Part shown: piece after piece, positions 16,124-24,028 of the stretch
Position numbering within the stretch: the first letter of the stretch is position 1
Layout: every line of letters starts with the position of its first letter
Assembly (NCBI GenBank): GCA_030642645.1
Contig: DAOWNJ010000002.1
Coordinates: 1 to 31,342 of the forward strand
Origin: Dehalococcoidia bacterium
GTDB lineage: Bacteria; Chloroflexota; Dehalococcoidia; E44-bin15; DAOWNJ01
Direction of reading: 5' to 3'
Length of the DNA: 31,342 bases
Translations under genes and position numbers: made by a program
The notes under the pieces: generated by a model
What the model was told of the DNA's origin: nothing
What the model saw: only the letters and a program-made list of their open reading frames with translations
The model's database searches: none

Positions 16124-16153
16124 TTGTTGTTTGGCGCCCAAATTGGAGGTATT

Positions 16154-16582
16154 ATGCCGACCACAAATCAGCTTGTAAGGAAGGGGAGGGTGAGGATTAC
16201 GAAGAAGACGAAGGCACCGGCGCTTCGCTTCAGGTATAACGCTCTCACCAACAGATTGACCAGGGGTAAGGGCTCCCCACAGAAGAGGGGGGTCTGCCTC
16301 CAGGTGAAGACAGTGGCCCCAAAGAAGCCGAACTCAGCCCTCAGAAAGGTCGCCAGGGTGAGGCTGACCAATGGGATAGAGGTAACTGCCTATATCCCTG
16401 GGGAGGGGCATAACCTTCAGGAGCACTCCGTCGTCCTTATCAGGGGGGGGAGGGTGAAGGACCTCCCAGGGGTGCGCTATCACATCGTCAGGGGGACACT
16501 GGATACTGCGGGGGTGTCTGGCCGCAGTCAGGGGAGAAGCAGGTATGGGACAAAGCGGGCTTCAAGATCGAAGGAGGGCTAG
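16154..16582 (+). CDS. rpsL: 30S ribosomal protein S12
   Basis: S12 sits in the decoding centre and affects fidelity and streptomycin response. The 142-aa product has TVAPKKPNSALRKVARVRLTNG-type core and PGEGHNLQEHSVVLIRGGRVKDLPGV. The lysines in PKKPNS are unchanged, the streptomycin-sensitive form in other bacteria. ATG 16154 follows GGAGG (16145-16149); the upstream in-frame ATG 16124 precedes the predicted transcript start. Confidence 0.97.
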   Translation: MPTTNQLVRKGRVRITKKTKAPALRFRYNALTNRLTRGKGSPQKRGVCLQVKTVAPKKPNSALRKVARVRLTNGIEVTAYIPGEGHNLQEHSVVLIRGGRVKDLPGVRYHIVRGTLDTAGVSGRSQGRSRYGTKRASRSKEG

Positions 16583-16584
16583 AG

Positions 16585-17055
16585 ATGCCAAGGCGCGCCC
16601 GGGCGGTTAAAAGGGGGGTAACCCCGGATGCCAAATACCATAGTAAGAATATTGCCATGCTCATCAACAAGGTGATGATATGTGGCAAGAAGAGCCTTGC
16701 CGAGAGGATCGTCTACGGCGCCATGGATATCGTTGAGGAGCAGTTGGGGGGGAACCCGGTGGATACCATGGATAGGGCGATAAAGAATGCCACCCCACTT
16801 CTTGAGGTGAAATCACGCCGTGTTGGCGGTGCCACCTATCAGGTTCCAATTGAGGTGAGGTCAGGGAGGAATCTATCCCTGGCAATGAGGTGGCTGGTGA
16901 GATCGACGAGGGCGAGGTCCGGGCACTCGATGGCAGAGAAGCTCGCCGCTGAGATTATGGATGCTGCAGCGGGGCGGGGGGCGGCGATCAAGAAGCGTGA
17001 GGATACCCATAGGATGGCGGAGGCAAACAAGGCCTTTGCTCACTACCGATGGTGA
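16585..17055 (+). CDS. rpsG: 30S ribosomal protein S7
   Basis: S7 starts assembly of the 16S 3' domain (head) and contacts the E-site tRNA. The product is 156 aa, the standard length, with MPRRARAVKRGVTPDAKY at the start, GGATYQVPIEV and the C-terminal KREDTHRMAEANKAFAHYRW. It begins two bases after the rpsL stop and is followed by fusA, as in the classical str operon. Confidence 0.97.
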   Translation: MPRRARAVKRGVTPDAKYHSKNIAMLINKVMICGKKSLAERIVYGAMDIVEEQLGGNPVDTMDRAIKNATPLLEVKSRRVGGATYQVPIEVRSGRNLSLAMRWLVRSTRARSGHSMAEKLAAEIMDAAAGRGAAIKKREDTHRMAEANKAFAHYRW

Positions 17056-17090
17056 AATTGACTACATCTTTGATGAATAGGGAGAGGAAG

Positions 17091-19172
17091 ATGAGCGGAG
17101 GGTTTCCCTTGGAAAGGCTCCGTAATATAGGTATTATCGCTCATATCGATGCCGGGAAGACCACCTTAACCGAGAGACTCCTATACTACACAGGGAAGAC
17201 ATACAAGATAGGTGCGGTGGACGATGGCACCGCTGTCATGGACTGGATGGAGCAGGAGAAGAAGAGGGGTATCACCATCACCGCCGCAGCGACCACCTGC
17301 GAGTGGCAGGAGCACCGAATAAATGTCATTGACACCCCCGGTCATGTTGATTTCACCGCCGAGGTGGAGAGGAGCCTGAGGGTCCTTGATGGTGGGGTGG
17401 TGGTATTTGATGCTGTCGCCGGTGTCGAGCCCCAGTCGGAGACGGTCTGGCGTCAGGCAGATCGCTATCGGGTTCCGCGTATATGCTTTGTAAACAAAAT
17501 GGACCGCATCGGGGCTGACTTCAACAGATGCCTAAGGATGATAGAGGTGCGTCTCCACTCAGCACCTGTCCCTATTCAGGTCCCTATGGGGTCTGAGGCC
17601 TCTTTCCAGGGGGTAATTGACCTTATCATGGGAAGGGCCATCATATTCTCCGATGACCCGGATAAGAGTCCGGTGGAGGTGGATATACCGGAGGAATACA
17701 AGGAGAAATTCTCCCTTTACAGGGAGAGGATGATTGAGAGGATAGCCGAAAACGATGATGAGGTCATGATGTCCTACCTCGGTGGGGGGAAGGTCACCCC
17801 CATTGAGCTCAAAGAGGCCCTGAGGAGGGCAACCATCTCGGGGAAGCTTATCCCCGTTCTCTGCGGGAGCGCCCTCAGGAATAAGGGGGTCCTGCTGCTT
17901 CTCGATGCCATAATCGATTACCTCCCATCACCCCTGGATATCCCACCGGTTAAGGGGGTCGATTATAAGCGGGGGGTGGAGGTATATCGCGAGGCCAAGG
18001 ATGATGCCCCATTAACAGCGCTTGCCTTCAAGGTGGTATCCGACCCATTTGTTGGAAGGCTGGTATATTTCAGGGTCTACTCTGGGAAGGTCAAGGCTGG
18101 GGCTCAGATCTACAATGCCACCAAGGGGCAGAGGGAGAGGATCGGCAGGCTCCTTCAGATGCATGCCAATCGCCGTGAGGAGATAGCAGTGGCAAGGGCC
18201 GGGGAGATCGTCGCCGCACTGGGCCTTAAGAGCACCTTTACCGGCGATACCCTCTTGGGTCATGCGGAGACGATACTGCTTGAGCCTATCCCCTTCCCGG
18301 AGCCGGTTATATCGGTGGCCATAGAGCCGAGGACAAAGCAGGACCAGGACAGGATGGGGGAAGCCATCAAGAGGCTTGAGGAGGAGGACCCCACCTTCAT
18401 ACTGATGTATAATGAGGATACAGGGCAGACCATAATCTCAGGGATGGGCGAGCTCCATCTCGAGGTCTTGGTGGAGAGGCTGCTTAAAGAGTTTGGGGTT
18501 CAGGCAAAGGTTGGGAAACCAGAGGTGGCATATAAGGAGACGATTACCGCCAGTGTCAAGAGTGAGGGCAGGTTCATAAAGCAGTTTGGGGGGAAGGGGC
18601 AATATGGGCATGTCCGGATCGACCTTGAGCCAAGGGAGAGGGGTTCGGGCTTTGAGTTTGTAAGCAAGCTCAGAGGGGGCACGATCCCGAAGGAGTATAT
18701 CCCCGCCGTTGAGGCCGGGATCAGGGAGGCGCTTACAAGCGGGCCTGTGGCCGGATACCCGGTTATTGACCTTAAGGCAAGGTTATATGATGGAAGTTTT
18801 CATGAGGTTGACTCCTCAGAGGTAGCCTTCAGGGCGGCTGGCTCGATTGCCCTTAAGGATGGGGTTATGAGGGCGAATCCGGTTCTCCTTGAGCCTGTGG
18901 TGAGGCTTGAGGTGGTTACCCCTGATCAATTCTTAAGCGACATAATCGGTGACCTGAGTTCCAGGAGGGGGCGTATTGAGGGCATCGACTCTCATGGTGA
19001 TACCAGGACCATCCACTGCTTCATACCACTTGCCGAGACCTTCGGATATGCCACTCACATAAGGTCACTGAGCCAGGGGAGGGCCAGCCACTCTATGGAG
19101 TTTTACCGCTATGAAGAGCTCTCCCCTCAGATGGCTCAGGGGGTCATTGCCAGGGCGAAAGGAAGGTATTAG
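17091..19172 (+). CDS. fusA: elongation factor G
   Basis: EF-G drives translocation. From ATG 17091 the product is 693 aa, normal length, starting MSGGFPLERLRNIGIIAHIDAGKTT with the P-loop AHIDAGKT, the switch II motif DTPGHVDF, NKMD for guanine recognition, then domains II-V. GGGAG at 17080-17084 supports this start; in-frame ATGs at 17049 and 17073 would add residues not seen in the family and the first lies within rpsG. tuf does not follow; rpsJ begins directly after the stop. Confidence 0.97.
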   Translation: MSGGFPLERLRNIGIIAHIDAGKTTLTERLLYYTGKTYKIGAVDDGTAVMDWMEQEKKRGITITAAATTCEWQEHRINVIDTPGHVDFTAEVERSLRVLDGGVVVFDAVAGVEPQSETVWRQADRYRVPRICFVNKMDRIGADFNRCLRMIEVRLHSAPVPIQVPMGSEASFQGVIDLIMGRAIIFSDDPDKSPVEVDIPEEYKEKFSLYRERMIERIAENDDEVMMSYLGGGKVTPIELKEALRRATISGKLIPVLCGSALRNKGVLLLLDAIIDYLPSPLDIPPVKGVDYKRGVEVYREAKDDAPLTALAFKVVSDPFVGRLVYFRVYSGKVKAGAQIYNATKGQRERIGRLLQMHANRREEIAVARAGEIVAALGLKSTFTGDTLLGHAETILLEPIPFPEPVISVAIEPRTKQDQDRMGEAIKRLEEEDPTFILMYNEDTGQTIISGMGELHLEVLVERLLKEFGVQAKVGKPEVAYKETITASVKSEGRFIKQFGGKGQYGHVRIDLEPRERGSGFEFVSKLRGGTIPKEYIPAVEAGIREALTSGPVAGYPVIDLKARLYDGSFHEVDSSEVAFRAAGSIALKDGVMRANPVLLEPVVRLEVVTPDQFLSDIIGDLSSRRGRIEGIDSHGDTRTIHCFIPLAETFGYATHIRSLSQGRASHSMEFYRYEELSPQMAQGVIARAKGRY

Positions 19173-19481
19173 GTGGCAAGGCAGAAGATAAGGATAAAGC
19201 TCAAGGCATATGACCATAAGATACTGGACCAGTCGGTGGAGCAGATCGTCGAGGTGGTGGAGAGGACTGGGGCTCAGGTAGCCGGGCCAGTCCCGTTACC
19301 GACCCACATAAAGAAGTTCTGCGTTATCCGCTCCCCATATATTGATAAGGACTCCCAGGAGCAGTTTGAGATCCGAACACATAAGAGGCTCATCGACATC
19401 ATCGATCCAACATCAAAGACGGTTGATTCCCTCACCCAGTTGAACCTACCCTCAGGGGTTGATATAGAGATAAAGCTGTAG
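19173..19481 (+). CDS. rpsJ: 30S ribosomal protein S10
   Basis: S10 is part of the 30S head and, with NusG or NusB, links transcription and translation. The 102-aa product (MARQKIRIKLKAYDHKILDQS) starts at GTG 19173 with no gap after fusA and has PLPTHIKKFCVIRSP and the GVDIEIKL end. It opens the S10 gene series. Confidence 0.97.
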   Translation: MARQKIRIKLKAYDHKILDQSVEQIVEVVERTGAQVAGPVPLPTHIKKFCVIRSPYIDKDSQEQFEIRTHKRLIDIIDPTSKTVDSLTQLNLPSGVDIEIKL

Positions 19482-19488
19482 GAAAAGC

Positions 19489-20115
19489 ATGATACATGGA
19501 ATCATTGGTAGAAAGATAGGGATGACACAGGTTTTCAGGGATGATGGCATCGTTGAGCCGGTCACCGCCATCGAGGCTGGACCCTGTGTGGTAACCCAGA
19601 TAAAGACGGTGGCAAATGATGGCTATGATGCCGTCCAGCTCGGCTTCGGACATACAAAGAGGCTCAACTCCCCTGAAAGGGGACACCTCAAGAAGCTGGG
19701 CCCATTTAAATACCTGAGGGAGTTTAGGGTGAGCAATATCGAGTCCATCCAGTTGGGACAGAGGTTCGATGTCAGCCTCTTTAAGGAAGGGGACCTTGTA
19801 GATATGACCGGTACTTCCAAGGGGAAGGGGTTTGCCGGGGTGGTGAAGCGCCACCACTTCGCCGGAGGCCCAAAGACACATGGGCAGTCCGATCGACACC
19901 GAGCCCCTGGCTCCATAGGTGCTACAACCACTCCTGGGAGGGTTTTTAAGGGGATGAGGATGGCCGGGCATATGGGAAATGAGAGGGTGACAGTTCGCAA
20001 GCTCAAGGTTGTAAAGGCAGACCCGGAGCGAGGCCTCCTCCTTGTGAGGGGGGCGGTGCCCGGGGCAAGGAATGGACTGTTGTTGATAAGGAGATCAGGT
20101 AGAGGCCGTGTTTAG
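19489..20115 (+). CDS. rplC: 50S ribosomal protein L3
   Basis: L3 reaches near the peptidyl transferase centre. The 208-aa product has GRKIGMTQVF at the start, KGKGFAGVVKRHHFAGGPKTHG-type central loop and GNERVTVRKLKVVK near the end. Its final 8 nt overlap the start of an ABC permease gene, where rplD (L4) would normally follow. Confidence 0.97.
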   Translation: MIHGIIGRKIGMTQVFRDDGIVEPVTAIEAGPCVVTQIKTVANDGYDAVQLGFGHTKRLNSPERGHLKKLGPFKYLREFRVSNIESIQLGQRFDVSLFKEGDLVDMTGTSKGKGFAGVVKRHHFAGGPKTHGQSDRHRAPGSIGATTTPGRVFKGMRMAGHMGNERVTVRKLKVVKADPERGLLLVRGAVPGARNGLLLIRRSGRGRV

Positions 20116-21282
20116 ATTTGCCATTCGAAATGCATTCAGAAGAAGGTGGATTGCCATCATCGCCATCATTGGAACAGGCCTGGGATGCTGCCTGATGGCA
20201 GTTCTCTTAAGCATCTCAGATGGCATGGACCAACAAATGAGCGCAGTCATGAATGAGGTGGCGGGGACTATCATTGTCTCCGCCGCGGATGCTCCCCCAG
20301 GAATGGCGGGCATAGGCACCCCCCTCCCAATTTCCTATGTGGATGAAATAGAGGAGATCGAGATAGATGGGATAAAGCATGTAGAGGCGGCTGCGCCATC
20401 GGTCACTGCCATGACCGCAGGGCAAATGTTCCCCGGGACGATGATGGAAGGCGTGATGCTTACCGGCATCGATCTGGATAAGAATTACGAGATGGAAGGT
20501 GCTACCTATCACATCGTTGAGGGTCGCTCTATACAAAACGATTATGAGGTGATCGTGGGCAAGATGATGTGGGACTTTGCCGAGATGGAGGTGGCTGAGG
20601 GTGAGATGCCACAGATCGGCGATACCTTTACTGTGCTCACCGTGGCCGGGCCTGTAGAGCTTACAATCGTCGGCCTCTCGATTTTAATGTATACACCAAT
20701 CTTCATACCGCCCAGGAACTCGCCGGGCTATCCAGCGATGAAATCCACAGCATCACAGTCGAGGTGGACAGCGTGGATAATGTAGAAGGGGTGGCGGCAG
20801 CGATTGAGGAAAAGTATGAAGAAGGAACGGTCCCGGTGAGCACGATGATGGCCAAGGATATATTGGGAGAGATAAACGATGCAATGGATGTATTCCAGAG
20901 CTTCCTCTGGGTTATCGCTGTGGTCGCCGCCGTTGCTGGGGGAATATCCATCTTCATTGTTATGCTTATGTCGGTTATCGAGAGAAGGCAGGAATTCGGG
21001 ATCTTGAAGGCATCTGGCTGGTCGAACAGGAATATAATCAGCTCAGTGGTGGTCCAATCGATAACCATTGCGTTGCTTGGGGCTCTCCTCGGCTTTGCCA
21101 TCGGCTCCCTTATAGCTAACTACGGGATCAGTAGCTATATTGGGGTAGACATCGCCATTATCACCACGAAGCTCTTAGGCGAGATAGTTGGTTTTGGTAT
21201 TATTATGGGAGTGCTTGGCGGTCTGTATCCTGCGCTTCAGGCAGCAAGGGTGAGCCCGATAGAGACATTGAGGGCAACATAG
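20108..21282 (+). CDS. MacB/LolC-type ABC transporter permease (frameshifted)
   Basis: The first frame (GTG 20108 to about 20707) gives an N-terminal membrane helix (about 13-36) and a MacB-like extracytoplasmic domain. The second (about 20709-21282) continues TAQELAGLSSDEI and has three C-terminal helices, RRQEFGILKASGWSNRNI and GLYPALQAARVSPIETLRA, typical of FtsX-family permeases. The family normally reads IFIPLxTAQEL across the join; here the P is followed directly by a shifted frame around ACCG (20707-20710). A small deletion of 1, 4, 7 or 10 bases would fit. It lies inside the S10 operon, overlapping rplC by 8 nt, and 8 nt before its ATPase. Substrate unknown. Confidence 0.87.
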
Positions 21283-21290
21283 GGGGAATC

Positions 21291-22094
21291 ATGGAGAGGA
21301 TGACCTATACAGAATCGGAGCCTGTAGAGGAGCTTAGGAGGAAGGTCCAGGAGCTTGAGGGCCGCCTCGCTGCTGTAGAGGGGAGGGGAAGGGAGAGGGA
21401 GGAGCGGCGGGGGGAGGCTATCGTGGCCGCCCGGAACCTGAGCAAGATATACGGCGAGGGAAGGACCAGGGTGGTAGCACTAAGCGAGGTCAACCTGAGC
21501 ATTAGGAAGGGGGAGTTTGTTGCTGTTCAGGGGGCATCAGGTAGCGGAAAGACAACCCTCCTCAACATGCTCGGTGCCCTCGATCGCCCCACGAGGGGAA
21601 GGGTCGTTATCGATGGCATCGAAACAACAAAGGTTCCTGAAAGGAAGCTGTTTCGCATCCGCCGCGAGAAGGTGGGCTTCATCTTCCAGACCTATTACCT
21701 GGTACCAACCCTTACCGCCCTTCAGAATGTCCTCCTGCCAACCATGCCGCTGAGGGCTAACAGGGACCTCAGAGATAGTGCTGAGCAACTCCTTGAGCTG
21801 GTTGGGCTCAGAGAGCGTATGGACCATAAGCCGGGGGAGCTATCAGGGGGGGAACAGCAGAGGGTTGCCATCGCCAGGGCTCTCGTATTGAACCCGGCGA
21901 TCATCCTCGCCGACGAGCCCACCGGGAACCTCGATAGCAAGACCGGCGCCGAGATTATGGATTTGATGCACAGGCTGAATAAGGAGCAGAAGAGGACATT
22001 TATAATTGTCACCCACGACGCTAAGATCGCTTCAGGCACTGAGAGGGTCTTCTATCTCACAGATGGAAGGCTTTACTCTGGCGGGGGTGAGTGA
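21291..22094 (+). CDS. LolD/MacB-type ABC transporter ATPase
   Basis: The 267-aa product drives the neighbouring permease. It has Walker A GASGSGKTT (81-89), Q133 in FQTYYLVP, signature LSGGEQQR (184-191), Walker B IILADEP (204-210) and switch H242 in VTHD. An added N-terminal stretch of about 45 charged residues (7-42) looks like a coiled coil and is not usual for LolD. GGGGGAA precedes ATG 21291. It ends one base before the rplD start, so L4 translation may depend on it. No lipoprotein-like partner is seen beside it. Confidence 0.95.
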   Translation: MERMTYTESEPVEELRRKVQELEGRLAAVEGRGREREERRGEAIVAARNLSKIYGEGRTRVVALSEVNLSIRKGEFVAVQGASGSGKTTLLNMLGALDRPTRGRVVIDGIETTKVPERKLFRIRREKVGFIFQTYYLVPTLTALQNVLLPTMPLRANRDLRDSAEQLLELVGLRERMDHKPGELSGGEQQRVAIARALVLNPAIILADEPTGNLDSKTGAEIMDLMHRLNKEQKRTFIIVTHDAKIASGTERVFYLTDGRLYSGGGE

Positions 22095-22095
22095 G

Positions 22096-22764
22096 GTGCA
22101 GTTTTCAGTTCTAAATAGAGAGGGGGAGATAGTCTCAAGTATAGAGCTTGACGACTATGTCTTCGGCATCGTCCCAAACATGGCAGTGGTTCACCAGGCA
22201 ATGGTGAGGCAACGGGCAAACGCCCGTCAGGGCAGCGCAAGCACAAAGACCCGTGGCCAGGTAAGGGGCTCGACCAGAAAGCTCTTCCGCCAGAAGGGGA
22301 CGGGCAGGGCCCGACAGGGGTCGATAAGGGCACCTCATCGAAGGGGGGGAGGGGTCGTCTTCGGCCCACACCCCAGGAGCTTCGCCCAGAGGATGCCGAA
22401 GAAGATGCGTCGCCTTGCGATTCGCTCCGTCCTCTCGGCAAAGGCTGCTGACGAGGAGATATTGATTCTGGATAGTCTCGAGCTCGGTGAGCCGAAGACG
22501 AGGGAAGTGAGGCAAACCCTCCAGACACTGGGGGTGAATTCATCAGCCCTTCTGGTTACCGCCGAGCCCGATGCTAAATTGTATAGATCGGCTCGTAACC
22601 TGGAGAGGGTGAAGATCACTCCTGCCCCCCTCATAAATGTTGTCGACCTCCTCTCGTATAAGGCCTTGATAGTGAGTGTCGATGCTGCGAGGAGGATCGA
22701 GGAGGTCTGGGGGGTGAGCCGAGTCGGAGGCCGCAAATGGGATGGGGTGAGGTCGTTGCCCTGA
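22096..22764 (+). CDS. rplD: 50S ribosomal protein L4
   Basis: L4 lines the exit tunnel. From GTG 22096 the product is 222 aa and begins MQFSVLNREGEIVSSIEL, the family N-terminus, followed by the tunnel loop ARQGSASTKTRGQVRGSTRK-type region, and GTGRARQGSIRAPHRRGGG. An in-frame ATG 22063 would add 11 residues from inside the ATPase gene and is less likely. Its 3' end overlaps the next gene by 28 nt. In E. coli L4 represses the S10 operon; no leader of that kind was found here. Confidence 0.95.
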   Translation: MQFSVLNREGEIVSSIELDDYVFGIVPNMAVVHQAMVRQRANARQGSASTKTRGQVRGSTRKLFRQKGTGRARQGSIRAPHRRGGGVVFGPHPRSFAQRMPKKMRRLAIRSVLSAKAADEEILILDSLELGEPKTREVRQTLQTLGVNSSALLVTAEPDAKLYRSARNLERVKITPAPLINVVDLLSYKALIVSVDAARRIEEVWGVSRVGGRKWDGVRSLP

Positions 22765-23309
22765 TAGCTCTGGTAGTGGCAATAGGGGGGACGCTTGCCA
22801 GCTTCAGACATGCTGAGTCCCTGGTCGGGAGGTTCTCTCCCATATCAATAAAGCTCAAGGTGGATCAACTGGATATAAACACAAAGGTCAGAATAAATAT
22901 GCAGAACAGTGGGCCAGTGGAGGCGCTTAACCTGTCATCAACAGCGTATGTGGTCAGCCGCTTCAGGAAGGAGCTGCTCCGCCAGCAACCGGTTGGTGTG
23001 CTTCGAGGCGGAGATAACAGGGAGATTATGGTGACCAACAGGCTGGAGAAGGAGCTACTGGAGAAGTTCGGCCAGTTCGTTGAGTATGGGGATATAGACT
23101 GGGGGGAGCAGGGGTGGGGTTTCTTGCATTCACCGAAATCGTTCAAATTGATTCTCTCACTATCATACCTGCCGGCGTTTCCCGATTCTAAATGGACGAG
23201 GAGGAGGCTCTATTATACTCTAAAGCCGCAGATGTCCGGAGAGAGGATCGCCAACTGGGAGATAAAGGAGCGGGAGAGGTGGCTTCCCGGATGGCTCCCA
23301 TGGCCATAA
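22737..23309 (+). CDS. hypothetical membrane-anchored protein
   Basis: I do not recognise this 190-aa protein. It starts inside rplD at ATG 22737 and ends 10 nt before rplW, so it sits between L4 and L23, where these genes are normally adjacent. Residues 5-22 are one hydrophobic helix (signal anchor), and the rest is predicted to be outside or peripheral, with beta-like strands (INMQNSGPVEALNLSS near 54-69) and a basic, tryptophan-rich end (180-190). Overlap, compact packing and codon use like its neighbours support a real gene. Confidence 0.72.
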   Translation: MGWGEVVALIALVVAIGGTLASFRHAESLVGRFSPISIKLKVDQLDINTKVRINMQNSGPVEALNLSSTAYVVSRFRKELLRQQPVGVLRGGDNREIMVTNRLEKELLEKFGQFVEYGDIDWGEQGWGFLHSPKSFKLILSLSYLPAFPDSKWTRRRLYYTLKPQMSGERIANWEIKERERWLPGWLPWP

Positions 23310-23319
23310 TAGGAGAGAT

Positions 23320-23604
23320 ATGCACCCTTTAGAGATACTGCGCCGCCCCATAATAACCGAGAAGAATACCATGCTCCTTACCGAGAATAAATATACCTTC
23401 GAGGTGGCACGAAGCGCTAATAAGAATCAAATAAAAGAGGCGGTGGAGAGGGCTTTCAATGTGAAGGTTGCCTCAGTTAATGTAATCACTGTCCATGGGA
23501 AGATGAGGGGGCCGGGGAGGCTCAGGGGGATGACGAAGACATGGAAGAAGGCCATCGTGACCCTGGGGTCTGGATATAAGATAGAGATATTCGAGGGGGT
23601 ATAA
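23320..23604 (+). CDS. rplW: 50S ribosomal protein L23
   Basis: L23 lies at the exit of the peptide tunnel and docks trigger factor and SRP. The 94-aa product (LRRPIITEKNTML, NKYTFEVA, MTKTWKKAIVTL) is standard. AGGAG at 23310-23314 precedes ATG 23320. It is flanked on both sides by inserted hypothetical genes. Confidence 0.97.
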   Translation: MHPLEILRRPIITEKNTMLLTENKYTFEVARSANKNQIKEAVERAFNVKVASVNVITVHGKMRGPGRLRGMTKTWKKAIVTLGSGYKIEIFEGV

Positions 23605-23605
23605 T
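23600..23605 (+). promoter_or_regulatory. possible -10 box before the 132-aa hypothetical gene
   Basis: A perfect TATAAT at 23600-23605 overlaps the rplW stop and lies 8 nt before ATG 23614, the spacing of a leaderless start. No matching -35 box was found 17 bp upstream, so the call is weak. Confidence 0.3.
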
Positions 23606-23613
23606 ATAGGACT

Positions 23614-24012
23614 ATGGAAGATAGTGCCCTTTTAGCTTTTAGTAGCTGGCCGGAGGTAATATCACAGGTTCTAAACCAATCTGCTCACAGGGATATACAC
23701 CTTTCGAAAGAAAACCTGCCTCGTCTTGAGAGCATCGGAATCTCTAAGGGCTGGGGGATACCACGGGGCCAGTCGGCTGACTACAGGATGCCATCGCCTG
23801 ATGGCAGATCGATTCATATAAGGGAATATTGGGACCATTATGCGGCTCATTGGGATGAATACGATCCAGCCACCCATTTGGTCCAGCATATTCGTTGCGA
23901 CGCCCGCAACTGGTGGATGCTACTTGCCGGCTTTATCGGCTATAAGATATCCGGGAATAGATGGAAAGGGGGCCTTCTAGGGGTCCTGCTCGGTAGAGTA
24001 ACCCGGGGATGA
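23614..24012 (+). CDS. hypothetical protein between L23 and L2
   Basis: I do not recognise this 132-aa protein. It lies between rplW and rplB, which are normally neighbours, with 9 and 16 nt gaps. The middle is rich in Asp, His and Trp (HIREYWDHYAAHWDEYD, 68-84, and LVQHIRCDARNWW, 89-101); the C-terminal third is hydrophobic with glycines (WWMLLAGFIGY, GGLLGVLLG), suggesting membrane association. A Shine-Dalgarno sequence is weak (AGGA at 23608 region); a leaderless start from TATAAT is possible. Real coding is supported by the tight fit between two ribosomal genes. Confidence 0.65.
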   Translation: MEDSALLAFSSWPEVISQVLNQSAHRDIHLSKENLPRLESIGISKGWGIPRGQSADYRMPSPDGRSIHIREYWDHYAAHWDEYDPATHLVQHIRCDARNWWMLLAGFIGYKISGNRWKGGLLGVLLGRVTRG

Positions 24013-24028
24013 GGTAGGAGGAGTTTTT

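Noticed and set aside
19432..19971. 179-codon minus-strand open frame
   Set aside because: Antisense shadow of rpsJ and rplC.
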